From contig NZ_JAPEMB010000001.1 of the NCBI RefSeq assembly GCF_026343125.1, positions 2,542,001-2,606,000 of the forward strand: a stretch of 64,000 bases of DNA. Direction: 5' to 3'. Under the pieces are notes generated by a model. It saw nothing but the letters and a program-made list of their open reading frames with translations. It made no database searches and was not told where the DNA came from. Positions 27,045-36,864 of this stretch are shown here, in pieces (the first letter of the stretch is position 1; every line of letters begins with the position of its first letter). The stretch comes from Streptomyces sp. NBC_00094 (lineage in GTDB: Bacteria; Actinomycetota; Actinomycetes; Streptomycetales; Streptomycetaceae). A program made the translations under genes and the position numbers.

Positions 27045-28783
27045 TGGCCGAATCCTCCCCGTCGCCGGCTCGGCGTCGCTTCCCGGTACGCCGCCACGCC
27101 GGCGCGCACGGTGGGGTAGAAGTGCCGCTCGCCCGTCTCTGCGGTGAACCCGGTGTCCTCGAATACTCGGCGCAGGGAGGCTTTGCACCGCGCGAAGGCG
27201 AGTACGACGCCCTGCGCGTCCAGGTCGTCCCGTAGTTCGCGCAGGGCGTCGACCGCCGTCGAGTCGATGTACGTGACTGCCTCGGCATTGACCAGAACCC
27301 AGCGGACCGGTGTCTCCTGCCCCGCCACCAGCGTCTTCAGGCGTTCGGTGAAGAAGGGGACGTTGGGGAAGTAGAGCGCCGCGTCGAAGCGGTAGACGAC
27401 GAGGCCGGGCAGGGTCTGCGCGCCCTCGTTCTCCTCGATGTCGCGGTAGCCGTCGATGTCGTCCAGGTGCCCGAGGAGGGCGTCGTGAGGCCGCACGGTC
27501 CGGTAGACGAACACGCCGATGGAGAGGGCGACCGCCACCAGGAGTCCATTCAGCACGCCCAGGGCAAGCACCCCGATCAGCGCGCACACCGCCAGGCCCG
27601 CTTCAGCGTCGCGGATCCGGCGGAGCCGCAGGATCCCGCCGACGTCGATGAGCTTCAGCGCGGCCGCCACGACCACGACGCCGAGGGCCGCCTTGGGCAG
27701 CGGCGCGATGAGCGGAGTCGCGACCGCCGCGATCACACCCACGATCACCGCGGCGACCAGTCCCACGACCTGCGAGCGGCCGCCGGCCGAATCCGACAGG
27801 GCGGTCCGCGAGCCGCTCGAACCGATGGGCATGGTGCCGCTCAGCCCGGAGGTGAGGTTCGCCGCGCCGAGGGCCGCAAGCTCCTGGTTGGCGCTCACCT
27901 CGTAGCCGTTCTTGGTCGCGAACGTACGCGCGATGGCGTTGCCATCGGCGAAGGCGACGAGCGCCATGCCTGCGGCCGGCAGGACGAGGTCGGGAAGGTC
28001 CGCCAGCCGTACGCCGGGCAGGCCCAGCTTCGGCAGTCCGCCGTCGAGGTCACCGACGACGGCGATCCCGCGCCCCTCGAAGTCGAAGGCGACGGAGGCG
28101 AGGATCGCGACCACCACCACGACGAGACTGCCCGGGACCTTGGGGGTGAACCGCTGCATGAGCAGGGCCGAGGCGAGGAGCCCGACGCTGAGGAGCAGCG
28201 TCGGGAAGTGGACACTGCCGAGGCTCTGGATCACCTTCCACACGGTGGGAAGGAACTCGGTCGACTTGACGGACAGGCCCAGGAGTTTGCCGAGCTGGGT
28301 GGAGATGATGATCAGCGAGACGCCGTTGAGGTAGCCGAGGAGCACCGGCTTCGACAGGAAGTCCGCCATGAACCCGAGGCGCAGCGCGGACGCGGCCAGG
28401 AGCACGGCCCCCATGACCATCGCGAGTCCGGCGACGAGGACGAGGTAGCGGTCGCCGGATCCGGCGGCGAGTGGCGCCACGGCGGTGGCGGTCAGCGCGG
28501 AGAGCGTGCCCTCGGGACCGACGACCAGCTGCCGCGAGGAGCCGAAGAGCGCGTACGCCACGAGAGGCAGCATCGTGGACCACAGCCCGTACACCGGGGG
28601 CACACCGGCCAGCTCCGCCATGCCCATGGCCGCGGGCACGGCGACCGCCGCGACCGTGGCGCCCACCGTCGCGTCCTTCTTCCACGACGTCGGCGCCTGC
28701 GCCCGGAGCTGCGCCGCTCCGGGCAGGTAGGACCTCCAAGACGTGGGAACCAGTCGACGGACCCGGGACATGGCGTCAGGCAT
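27041..28783 (-). CDS. SulP family anion permease with STAS domain
   Basis: 580 residues. About 11-12 hydrophobic segments (about 40-425) include VPAAMGMAELAGVPPVYGL and the GTMPIGSSGSRTAL motif characteristic of SulP permeases. The C-terminal STAS domain (about 450-565) carries VTYIDSTAVDAL, the standard STAS phosphorylation-type loop with Ser present, unlike the Gly-Ser version in the other SulP protein here. It probably imports sulfate or another oxyanion. ATG at 28783 is chosen because GGAGG lies 6 nt upstream; GTG at 28786 is too close to it. Its stop overlaps the DUF6325 start by 4 nt. Confidence 0.9.
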   Translation of the reverse strand: MPDAMSRVRRLVPTSWRSYLPGAAQLRAQAPTSWKKDATVGATVAAVAVPAAMGMAELAGVPPVYGLWSTMLPLVAYALFGSSRQLVVGPEGTLSALTATAVAPLAAGSGDRYLVLVAGLAMVMGAVLLAASALRLGFMADFLSKPVLLGYLNGVSLIIISTQLGKLLGLSVKSTEFLPTVWKVIQSLGSVHFPTLLLSVGLLASALLMQRFTPKVPGSLVVVVVAILASVAFDFEGRGIAVVGDLDGGLPKLGLPGVRLADLPDLVLPAAGMALVAFADGNAIARTFATKNGYEVSANQELAALGAANLTSGLSGTMPIGSSGSRTALSDSAGGRSQVVGLVAAVIVGVIAAVATPLIAPLPKAALGVVVVAAALKLIDVGGILRLRRIRDAEAGLAVCALIGVLALGVLNGLLVAVALSIGVFVYRTVRPHDALLGHLDDIDGYRDIEENEGAQTLPGLVVYRFDAALYFPNVPFFTERLKTLVAGQETPVRWVLVNAEAVTYIDSTAVDALRELRDDLDAQGVVLAFARCKASLRRVFEDTGFTAETGERHFYPTVRAGVAAYREATPSRRRGGFGQ

Positions 28784-28985
28784 CACGAGCCTCCTCAGCC
28801 GCCGCCCGCGCGCGTGCGGCGGGAAGGCTCAGTCCACCGTACGAACGACCGGGCCACTCCGCCCTCCGAGCAGTCGGACGGTCCCCGATCGGCCCCGCCG
28901 CCACCCCCTCCGCCAGGACAGCGGCCGGCTCGGCCCCCAGGATGAGGGAAGGACAAGGGCCGGCCGGCGCTGCAAGGGGAGGACC

Positions 28986-29567
28986 ATGCGACGACTCATA
29001 CCCCGTCCACGCTCCGAGGAGGAGGCCGCGCACTTCCGGGTCTGGGCCCTGGTCCTCTCCGGCCTGACGGTCCTCATCGCCGCCTATTTCACCCTCCCAC
29101 TGAGCGTCTTCCGCCCCTCGCGCCCCGTCTTCAGCTGGGTCACCTTCGTCGTCATACTGACGATCCTGGCGATCCTGCTGCTCAAGCAGATCCGCTCCGT
29201 ACTCGTCGACGACCAGTCCGGCCGTCCCGCCCTGGGCATCCCGCTCCTGGTCGGCCTGTCCCTGGTCATCTTCGCCACCGCGTACCTGACGCTTTCGCGG
29301 CAGCATGGCGAGTTCGACGGCCTGGCGACCCGCACGGACGCCCTGTACTTCACCGTCATCACCATGTCGACCGTCGGGTACGGAGACGTCGCCCCCACCG
29401 GCCAGACGGCACGGCTCGTCGTGACCTTGCAGATCGTCTACAACTTCGTCTTCATCGCCGCGGCCGCGACCGCTTTCACCCAACGCCTCCGCAGCCGGGT
29501 CACCGCCCGCATGCGGGCGCGCGGCACCACGCCGGTGCACCCGCCCGACGATCCTGAATCGACGTGA
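28986..29567 (+). CDS. Two-TM potassium channel
   Basis: 193 residues. Hydrophobic segments lie at about 20-40, 50-66, 85-102 and 145-165, with a pore loop carrying the K+ selectivity filter TVGYGD at 129-134 (TMSTVGYGDVAPTG). This is the Ion_trans_2 family. It should pass K+ across the membrane; no regulatory RCK domain follows, so gating is unknown. GGGGAGG ends only 3 nt before ATG 28986, closer than normal. It is divergent from the SulP operon and stands alone before the PAS-GAF-phosphatase gene. Confidence 0.88.
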   Translation: MRRLIPRPRSEEEAAHFRVWALVLSGLTVLIAAYFTLPLSVFRPSRPVFSWVTFVVILTILAILLLKQIRSVLVDDQSGRPALGIPLLVGLSLVIFATAYLTLSRQHGEFDGLATRTDALYFTVITMSTVGYGDVAPTGQTARLVVTLQIVYNFVFIAAAATAFTQRLRSRVTARMRARGTTPVHPPDDPEST

Positions 29568-29763
29568 TTCACCGTCACCCGCTCGCCTACGGCAGGACCG
29601 CTCTTCCCGAGCCGCCGCGCAACGCGGCTCCGGTGCCGCAAGCCGCGCCGATGTGCGGCGCCCCTCGGGGCGAGGCACCCTGGAGGGACCTGACCGGACG
29701 CAGGCGCCCGGCCTGCGAGGCTGATCTACCCGCCGTCGGGGAACACATGGAGGCGAGCTGCCC

Positions 29764-32049
29764 ATGGCACCGGACGACGCGCTGCTCGTGACCGACGCAG
29801 CGGGTGTCGTGGTCGCGTGGAGCCAGGAGGCCAGGTCCCTGTTCGCCCGTGACAGGTCCGAAGCCCTCGGCCGTCCCGTCATCGAGCTGCTGGCCCGAGC
29901 CGGGATCGCAGCCGGCGTCGATGCGGATCGCCTTCCCGGCAACCCGGCGCCCGTCCCAGGGCTCGCGATACGGCCCGTGGCCTTGCCCGATGGCAGCTCG
30001 GGCTGGAGCGTCCACCTTCTCCGATCGCAGGAGAACGCGGACGCGCGAGAACAGGCACTGCTGAAGGCCCTGTTCACTCAATCACCCATCGGCATGCAGG
30101 TACTGGATCCCCAGCTGCGCGTCCTGCGGGTGAACACCGCCGCGTCGGGGATGAGCGCGTTCGACCACACACACCTGCTCGGTCGCCGCCTCGGCGACGT
30201 GTTCCGGTTGTCCGACCCCGACGAGGCCGCGGCGCTGGTGCGCGGCGTGCTCGCCACCGGCGAACCCGCGGTCGACAGACTCGTGCGCGTCCGCCCGCCC
30301 AACGACCCGAATCAGGAGCACGCGTACTCCGTCTCCGTGTTCCGGCTCCAGGACACCGACGGCCAGGTGCTCGGCCTCTCCACGGCGGCGGTGGACGTCA
30401 CCGTCCGCGAGCGTGCCCTCGCCCGCGCCCGGGTCATCAGCGCCGTACGGGAGCACGTGGGGAAGACGCTGGAGCTGGATGTCACCTGCGGCGAACTCGT
30501 CGACGTCCTCGTGCCCGCCTTCGCCGACGCCGCGGAGGTCGACCTGTTGGACCCCGTCGTCCACGGTGAGGAACCCCCGTCGGCGCCCGTCGGACCCGAC
30601 GTACCCCTGCGCCGTATGTCCTTCGCCTCGACGGACCGTCGAGGGGACTCGCTTGGCGCCGTGGCGGGCCCGTTCCGCTTTCCGGCAGCGTGGCTGCGGT
30701 CACTGACCGACCTACGACCTCATCTGGCCACCAGCCGCCCAGGCGACGGCCCCGCGCACTCCGCCATCGTCACCCCGCTGACCCTCCGGGGCGGCGTGTA
30801 CGGAACGCTGAGCCTCTTCCGGTCCCCCGACCGCGATCCGTTCGTGGACGAGGACCTCGACCTCGCCCTGGACATCGCCGCGCGCACCGCGCTGCACATC
30901 GACAACGCACGCCGCTACACGCGCGAGCACACCATCGCCCTGACCCTGCAACGCCGTCTTCTGCCCCAGCGTCCGGAGCCGCAAGTCGCTGTGGAGAGCG
31001 CTCATTTCTCCCAGTCGGCCGAGGCCGGGGGCGGATGGTTCGACGTCTTCCCGCTCTCCGGCGCGCGCGTCGCCCTCACCGTCGGCCGCGTCTCCGGTAC
31101 CGGCATCCACTCCGCCATGGCGATGGGCCAACTGCGCACCGCCATCCATACCCTGGCCGCGCTCGACCTGGAACCCGACGAACTCCTCGCCCGCCTCGAC
31201 GACACGGTGAACCGACTCGCCGCCGAACGCGCCGGCCTCCCACCCGGCGACCCCCTGCGGAGCCAGACGCTGACCGCCGACTGCCTCTATGGCGTCTACG
31301 ACCCGCTGGCCATGAACTGCGTCATCGCCCTCGCCGGTGGTCCGCGACCGGTACTCGCGTATCCCGACGGAACCACCGGGACAGTCGACGTTCCCTCCGC
31401 GCCCCCACTGGGCGGTGGCGAAGGAGCACCGTTCGCGAGCACGCGCCTCGAACTGCCCGAAGGGAGCGTCCTCGCGCTGTACACCGGCGCGTTCCTTCCC
31501 GCCGACGAGACGGAGAGGAAGGCTGGGCAGGACCGTCTGCGGCAGATCCTCGTGGACAGTGGACGCCCGCTGGACGACCTGCGCGACGAGGCCGTGAGCA
31601 CGGTTCCGGCCCCTTCCCCCGGCGACGATGCGGTACTGCTTCTCGTGCGGACCCGCTCACTCGACCCCGGCCTCGTCTCCACCTGGGACCTGCCGGCAGA
31701 CCCCGCGGCCATCGCCACGGCCCGAGCCCGGACGCGGCGCACGCTGGCCGAATGGAATCTCGACGAACTCTCGCTCACCACCGAGCTCATCGTCAGCGAA
31801 CTGGCCACCAACGCCGTGCGTCACGGCGCACCGCCCATCAGGCTCCGCCTGATCAAGGGCGCCCGTACGCTCACCTTCGAGGTCAACGACTCCAGCCCCG
31901 TCTCACCGCACCTTCGCCACGCGCAGACCAGTGACGAGGGCGGCCGCGGCCTGTTCATCTGCGCCGAAGCCGCACAGAGCTGGGGCGTCCGCTTCAGCGA
32001 CGCCGGCAAGACCATCTGGACGGAACAGGAACTCCCCCACCCGGCATAG
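29764..32049 (+). CDS. PAS-PAS-GAF-SpoIIE phosphatase-HATPase regulator
   Basis: 761 residues, multi-domain cytoplasmic signalling protein. In order: a short PAS (about 1-75), a second PAS (about 100-220), GAF (about 222-385, with VDEDLDLALDIAARTALHIDNA), a PP2C/SpoIIE-type phosphatase (about 400-625, with GGGWFDVFPLSGARVALTVG), and an anti-sigma-type HATPase (about 640-755, with ELATNAVRHG and DEGGRGLFI). This is the standard Streptomyces design in which the phosphatase reactivates anti-sigma antagonists and the ATPase acts as a kinase or anti-sigma factor in sigma-B-like networks. The usual metal-binding GD before the phosphatase strand reads GGGWFDV, so only part of the site is conserved. 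GGAGG lies upstream of ATG 29764. The partner sigma factor is not in this window. Confidence 0.88.
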   Translation: MAPDDALLVTDAAGVVVAWSQEARSLFARDRSEALGRPVIELLARAGIAAGVDADRLPGNPAPVPGLAIRPVALPDGSSGWSVHLLRSQENADAREQALLKALFTQSPIGMQVLDPQLRVLRVNTAASGMSAFDHTHLLGRRLGDVFRLSDPDEAAALVRGVLATGEPAVDRLVRVRPPNDPNQEHAYSVSVFRLQDTDGQVLGLSTAAVDVTVRERALARARVISAVREHVGKTLELDVTCGELVDVLVPAFADAAEVDLLDPVVHGEEPPSAPVGPDVPLRRMSFASTDRRGDSLGAVAGPFRFPAAWLRSLTDLRPHLATSRPGDGPAHSAIVTPLTLRGGVYGTLSLFRSPDRDPFVDEDLDLALDIAARTALHIDNARRYTREHTIALTLQRRLLPQRPEPQVAVESAHFSQSAEAGGGWFDVFPLSGARVALTVGRVSGTGIHSAMAMGQLRTAIHTLAALDLEPDELLARLDDTVNRLAAERAGLPPGDPLRSQTLTADCLYGVYDPLAMNCVIALAGGPRPVLAYPDGTTGTVDVPSAPPLGGGEGAPFASTRLELPEGSVLALYTGAFLPADETERKAGQDRLRQILVDSGRPLDDLRDEAVSTVPAPSPGDDAVLLLVRTRSLDPGLVSTWDLPADPAAIATARARTRRTLAEWNLDELSLTTELIVSELATNAVRHGAPPIRLRLIKGARTLTFEVNDSSPVSPHLRHAQTSDEGGRGLFICAEAAQSWGVRFSDAGKTIWTEQELPHPA

Positions 32050-32074
32050 CGCCGTGGCGAAGCCCATGCCGAAA

Positions 32075-32121
32075 GGCCCGCCGGGCGCCCCTCCCCCACG
32101 GCGGGGCGGGCCCGGCGGGCC
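32075..32121. terminator. GC-rich hairpin between convergent genes
   Basis: Long arms (32075-32091 and 32103-32121) pair with small bulges between the convergent ends of the PAS-GAF-phosphatase gene and the subtilase gene, so it can end transcription from both. Confidence 0.65.
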
Positions 32122-32160
32122 GGTTCGGTGTAGTCCTGGTTCGGTGTGGCTCCGGTTCGG

Positions 32161-35100
32161 TTACGGGGCGATGCGGAAGCTCCGGATCATCGTCTGGACG
32201 AGCTTGTTGCCGTCCTCGTCCTCCGCGGTGATCCGGTACGACGCGAAGCCCGCCGTGTCCGGCATGCGCAGGAGCGCCGTGCCCCGGGCTCCTGTCCGGA
32301 GCACAGGAGCGTTCTGCCAGGTGACGCCGTCGTCGTGGCTGACGGCCAGCTCCAGATCGCGCAGGTCCACGGCGTCGGTGTCCTGCCGGGCCACGTCGAG
32401 AGTCACGGGCAGCGACTTCCCGGCGCGTGCGTCGATGCCGTCCTGGAGGAAGGCTGTGTCAAGTCGTGCGAGCAGCAGGGGCAGCAGGGGCTTCTGTCCC
32501 TCGGCCGGCTTGCCGGAGCGGAAGGTCCAGGTGGTCTCGGACTTCGTGCCCAACGGGGTCCAGCCGGCCTGTCGGACGGCGGTGGACGTCACCGTGTAGG
32601 TGGCGGTCTCGTCGGGCACGGTCACCTTCGCACCGACCGGGGTGGCGTTGCTGCCGAGCAGTTCGCCGTCCCGCCACATGGTGGTGGTACCGGTCGCGTC
32701 CGTGGGGACGTTCATCCGCGCATGATGCCCGTACTCACCGACATTGAAGGGCGCGTGGATGAGATTGATCTGGTCACCGTCGCGGAACGAGTCGGAGCGC
32801 TGGCCCATGTTGATCTGCCCGTAGTACCGGTCGGGATTGACCGGGCTCCGGTTCCACGTCGTGTTCGTACGGCCCGGCTTCAGAGTGCCGAAGCCGTCGA
32901 TCATGCCCTGCTTGCCGCCGCCGTTGACGATCGCCGTGCGCATCCAGTTGATGTTCTCGCCGGGCGTGTAGTACTCCACCCGGTCCGCGAGCGGCAGCGG
33001 CTCCACGAACTGGTGGACGTTGCCGAGGCCGCCTCCGCCGGTGACTATAGGCTGGTCGCGACGGAAGACCCGTTCCATGGTGCCGTGCCCGTGGTATTTG
33101 GTGTGCACCTGGGCGAGGTCGCGGTCGTGCACGACGTAGGAGAGGTCGTCCGGAACCTGGCCGTCGCCGAGGAACACCAGGTTGTAGAACCAGCCGTCGG
33201 CGGTGAGCATCGGCACGTTCCCGGCCGCGTCCTTGGGCACCAGGGTGGGCCGGTAGGCGAAGCGCAAGACGTGGTCGTCGACCTTTTCCGTCGGGGTGGC
33301 GAAGAACTCGTGCCGGGCGCCGTAGACCGACACGTACGCCTGCTGGATGGAGCTGCGCCCGCCCTCCGCGGGCGTGACGGCCGCCATGATGTACAGCTCG
33401 GCGAAGACCCGTCCGGCGTCGTCCTTGTCGACCCGGACCGTGATGGGCTTGGCGGTACGGGCGTCCAGCGTCGTCGACGCGTCGCCACTCACCTCGACGT
33501 TCGTCCGCGTGACCAGCGCCACCTGCGGCGCGGCCTTCGGGTCGGCGGCGTCGCGGGTCTCCAGGTACGTGAGGATGTCGTACCGGCCCTTGGGCAGCCG
33601 GGCTGTCCCCCGGCCGCTGGTGAGGACCGGCAGGTCGTACTGGCGGCCGTCGGCGGTGTTGATGAGGTAACCGCGCGTGGAGGTGGGGGCGTTGCCGTCC
33701 CGGCCCGTCGCGTGGATCGTGAGGTTGTACGCCTCGATGTCGAAGAGGGCACCGAGCGCCGTGGTCAGGCGGATGCCCGGGGCGGTCGCGTCGAGGTGCC
33801 CGGAGTACGTGCCTGCGGTGCCCTTGGTCGGGTCGACGGTGACGGTGGTTCCGGCCGTGCCGTGGGCCGGCACGGTCAGCGTCGTGTCTGCCACGGTGAA
33901 CAGGCCGGCGGGGGTGTTGACCGACGGCTTGATGTCGAGCCTGACGGCGGTGTCGGTGTCGTTGCGGTAGCTGACGGGCCGGACGACCGGATTCGCGGGA
34001 TAGGGGAAGCGGAACCGGGGGGCGATGCCCGCGCTGGTCACGGCCAGGTCCTGGGCGGTCGCCCGGGCGACGTCCAGGCGGCCGGCGCCCTGGCCGTACA
34101 CGGAGACACCGTCCAGCGGCTGGGCGCTGCTCATCAGTGCCGCCTTGAGCTGCGGGGCCTTCCAGTCCGGGTGGCGCTGAGCGAGCAGCGCGACACCTCC
34201 GGCGACCGCCGGCGCGGCCATCGAGGTTCCGCTCGCATTGGTGTACGCGGTGCCGACCGGGGTGCCCATCGTCGTGCCGGAGGCTCGGGGCGCGATGATG
34301 CCCTGCCCGGGTGCGGCGATGTCGGGCTTGAGAGCGGAGTCCCCGACTCGGGGGCCGCGGCTGGAGAAGGGGCTGAGGGTGTCGGTCTTGGTCACGCTGC
34401 CGACGGTCAGCGCGGCGTCCGCCGAGCCGGGGCTGCCCACGGTGAGATCGCCACCGGAGTTGCCCGCCGAGATGACGAAGAGGGAACCGGACTCATCTGT
34501 CAGGGAGTTGACGGCGAGGGCGAGCGGGTCCGTGCCGTCCGTGGGGTCACCGCCCAGGCTCATGTTGATCGCCGCAGGGTGCTTCCCGGCCGCCCACTGC
34601 ATTCCGGCGAGGATGTCGCTCTCGGTGCAGCGCCCCGAGTCGCCGCACACCTTGCCTACGAGGAGCGTGGCACCGGGTGCGACACCCTTGTACGTACCCC
34701 CGGACTGCGCCCCGGACCCGGCCACGATGCCTGCCACATGGGTGCCGTGGCCGTGACCGTCCTTCACGCCGATCACGCTGTTCGTGAAGTCCACGGCCTC
34801 CGTGACCCGTCCGGCCAGGTCGGGGTGGGTGGCGTCGTAACCGGTGTCGAGGACGGCGACGGTACGGCCGGTGCCGTCGTAGCCGTTCTGCCAGGCGGTG
34901 GGGGCGCCGATCTGGTTGTTGCGCTGCTCGTTCAGGACCTGTCGCGTGCCGTCGAGCCAGACGCGGCCGATGCCGCCGCCGATGCCGCGCGCCTTCGCCC
35001 CGGTCTTGAGCTCCTTCCACAGATCGTCGCGGTCGGAGCGTTCCACCGTGGCGGCGGCGCCGTCGATGCTGGGCAGGGCGCGGGTGACGTCGATGTGGTC

Positions 35101-35565
35101 GGCGGCGGTCGCGGACCTGGACGAGCCCGCGTAGCCGAGGAGGAGCGGAAGGGGCTCGTTCGTGGCGTCGTCGAACCCACGCTGGAGGAGCGCGGTCACG
35201 TCAAAGAGCCGCTCATCGAGGACGTCCGCCGCGATGAGTTCCTGCGCGTCCGACGGAATGACGGATATGTACCTCTCCGACCCCTTCTCCTCGATCGCCT
35301 GGTAGAAGCCGATCGATTCGCGACCTTCTGCCGGGGTCACTTGAACCGTGGGGAGGCCGTCCGGCCCGGCGCCCAGATCGACCCGGTCTCCGGTGATCAG
35401 GGTTACGGAGCGGATCTGGGTGGAACCGGCGGAGTCGACCGAGGGGGTGCCGATCGCGGGTACCGCGGTGGCGGGTTGGACCGCGAGTGCCACGGTGAAG
35501 GCTGCCGCGGAGACGAGGGCGAGAGTGTGCCGCCCTCTGGTGCGCAGCGGAGACGGGCCGGACAA
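32161..35565 (-). CDS. Secreted S8 (subtilisin-like) serine peptidase
   Basis: Extracellular endopeptidase of 1134 residues. The signal peptide (about 8-35) follows an Arg-rich start. The catalytic triad is complete: D240 in AVLDTGYDATHPDLAG, H273 in GHGTHVAG and S448 in GTSMAAPAVAGG, with the oxyanion Asn in SAGNSGG. About 650 residues of beta-rich C-terminal domains follow and may bind substrate or cell wall. TTG at 35565 is preferred: GGAGGG lies 7-8 nt upstream and it places the signal peptide at the N-terminus. GTG at 35613 has no ribosome site. It is divergent from the regulator at 35701 and resembles the second subtilase at 36865. Confidence 0.88.
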   Translation of the reverse strand: MSGPSPLRTRGRHTLALVSAAAFTVALAVQPATAVPAIGTPSVDSAGSTQIRSVTLITGDRVDLGAGPDGLPTVQVTPAEGRESIGFYQAIEEKGSERYISVIPSDAQELIAADVLDERLFDVTALLQRGFDDATNEPLPLLLGYAGSSRSATAADHIDVTRALPSIDGAAATVERSDRDDLWKELKTGAKARGIGGGIGRVWLDGTRQVLNEQRNNQIGAPTAWQNGYDGTGRTVAVLDTGYDATHPDLAGRVTEAVDFTNSVIGVKDGHGHGTHVAGIVAGSGAQSGGTYKGVAPGATLLVGKVCGDSGRCTESDILAGMQWAAGKHPAAINMSLGGDPTDGTDPLALAVNSLTDESGSLFVISAGNSGGDLTVGSPGSADAALTVGSVTKTDTLSPFSSRGPRVGDSALKPDIAAPGQGIIAPRASGTTMGTPVGTAYTNASGTSMAAPAVAGGVALLAQRHPDWKAPQLKAALMSSAQPLDGVSVYGQGAGRLDVARATAQDLAVTSAGIAPRFRFPYPANPVVRPVSYRNDTDTAVRLDIKPSVNTPAGLFTVADTTLTVPAHGTAGTTVTVDPTKGTAGTYSGHLDATAPGIRLTTALGALFDIEAYNLTIHATGRDGNAPTSTRGYLINTADGRQYDLPVLTSGRGTARLPKGRYDILTYLETRDAADPKAAPQVALVTRTNVEVSGDASTTLDARTAKPITVRVDKDDAGRVFAELYIMAAVTPAEGGRSSIQQAYVSVYGARHEFFATPTEKVDDHVLRFAYRPTLVPKDAAGNVPMLTADGWFYNLVFLGDGQVPDDLSYVVHDRDLAQVHTKYHGHGTMERVFRRDQPIVTGGGGLGNVHQFVEPLPLADRVEYYTPGENINWMRTAIVNGGGKQGMIDGFGTLKPGRTNTTWNRSPVNPDRYYGQINMGQRSDSFRDGDQINLIHAPFNVGEYGHHARMNVPTDATGTTTMWRDGELLGSNATPVGAKVTVPDETATYTVTSTAVRQAGWTPLGTKSETTWTFRSGKPAEGQKPLLPLLLARLDTAFLQDGIDARAGKSLPVTLDVARQDTDAVDLRDLELAVSHDDGVTWQNAPVLRTGARGTALLRMPDTAGFASYRITAEDEDGNKLVQTMIRSFRIAP

Positions 35566-35645
35566 AGGGCTGCCCTCCGGGGGTGTGGGGAACAGATGCC
35601 CGGGGATCGTCACACATCAGGGCGGCGCGGAAAGTCGCAGGTGAC

Positions 35646-35677
35646 TGGCGCTTTTGCGCCGCGTCTCATAAGCGCCA
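35646..35677. promoter_or_regulatory. Inverted repeat in divergent promoter region
   Basis: TGGCGCTT (35646-35653) and AAGCGCCA (35670-35677) are exact reverse complements 16 nt apart, lying between the divergent subtilase and regulator genes. The spacing suits a dimeric regulator. Binding by the adjacent LuxR-like protein is inference. Confidence 0.45.
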
Positions 35678-35700
35678 CCCTGCTGAAGGTGAGATTCCGC

Positions 35701-36723
35701 TTGTGGGACACAATCCCGTTCATGGAACACACGTGGGAGGGTTCGCTCCGGGCACTGGGCCTCACCGAGGCCGAGGAGCGCGTCTACCGGACGGCCGTCA
35801 CGGCAGGCACGTCAGAGCCCGGTGGCCTCGCCGACGACACCGGAATCCCCCCGGACCAAGTCGTCGCCGTACTCGGCGTGCTCCGCGCCAAAGGGCTGAT
35901 GACGACGCGTCCCGGCGGCACGGGTGACCTCGTTCCCGCCGCGCCGGATGTCGCTCTGTCCTCGACCCTGCTGACCTGGGAGCACGAGCTGCAGAAGGCG
36001 CGGATCGCGCTCGCGGAGCTGACGTCCGCCCACCGGGCGCGGGAACGCTGGACGGCAGGGGACGCCGGGGCCGTGGAGACCGTCACCGGGGCGGAGGCGG
36101 TGGCTCACTGGTTCCGGCATCTGCAACGCAGCGCGACCGAGGAGTTCCTGGCCTGTACCCGTGGGCCGTACATGGCGGTCCATGGGGCTTCCAACGGCGC
36201 CGAGGTAGCGGCGTTCGCCGAGCGCGGCGTCGTCAGCCGCGGACTCATCGACCGCTCCGTACTCGCCGACTCCTCGATCCACGACGAGCTGCTCGCGGCA
36301 CTCGACCGGGGCCAGGACGTGCGCTTCGTCGACGAGCTGCCGGTGAAGATGGTCATCGCCGACCGCTCCCTCGCGATGGTTCCGCTGGCCACTCCCGGCA
36401 GTACGGAACCCGGGGCGGTCGTCATACGGTCGAGCGGACTCCTCGACGCTCTCCTGGCACTCTTCGAGCAGCTGTGGGACCGCGGGGTGCAGCTTCGCGA
36501 CGCTCTGGACCCGGACGGCGGGGGGACCGACTTCACCCCGGCCCCGCTCGACCGCCGCATCCTCGCACTCCTGCTCGCCGGACACACCGACGAGGCCACA
36601 GGCAAGCAGCTCGGCCTGGCACGCCGCACGGTACAGCGTCGGGTGAGCACCCTAATGGAGGCCGCCAACGTGCACACGCGCCTCCAGCTCGGGTGGCACG
36701 CACGTGACCGAGGGTGGCTGTAG
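35701..36723 (+). CDS. TrmB/LuxR-like transcriptional regulator
   Basis: 340 residues. An N-terminal winged-helix of TrmB type (about 17-65: LGLTEAEERVYRTAV...GLADDTGIPPDQV) is followed by a central domain and a C-terminal LuxR-type helix-turn-helix (LDRRILALLLAGHTDEATGKQ...RRTVQRRVSTLMEAA). TTG at 35701 is chosen because AAGGTGAG lies 7 nt upstream; ATG at 35722 has none. Its close relative is the minus-strand gene at 40672, and each lies beside an S8 peptidase gene, suggesting that each controls its neighbouring peptidase. That link is inference from position. Confidence 0.82.
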   Translation: MWDTIPFMEHTWEGSLRALGLTEAEERVYRTAVTAGTSEPGGLADDTGIPPDQVVAVLGVLRAKGLMTTRPGGTGDLVPAAPDVALSSTLLTWEHELQKARIALAELTSAHRARERWTAGDAGAVETVTGAEAVAHWFRHLQRSATEEFLACTRGPYMAVHGASNGAEVAAFAERGVVSRGLIDRSVLADSSIHDELLAALDRGQDVRFVDELPVKMVIADRSLAMVPLATPGSTEPGAVVIRSSGLLDALLALFEQLWDRGVQLRDALDPDGGGTDFTPAPLDRRILALLLAGHTDEATGKQLGLARRTVQRRVSTLMEAANVHTRLQLGWHARDRGWL

Positions 36724-36864
36724 GGCGGGACGCATGCCGGTGCGGCCCCGGCAGGACGCGTACCGGAGTCGCGACGCCGTCGTGCTGGCGGGGTTCGGGA
36801 GGGCGGAAGTCCGCCACCCCTCAGAGCTGGTCCCGCCCCGGGGAGCCGCCCCAAGATCGCCCCC

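Noticed and set aside
32146..36723. 1525-codon plus-strand frame joining subtilase antisense and the regulator
   Set aside because: Only the last 340 codons are a real protein (regulator); the rest is antisense to the subtilase.
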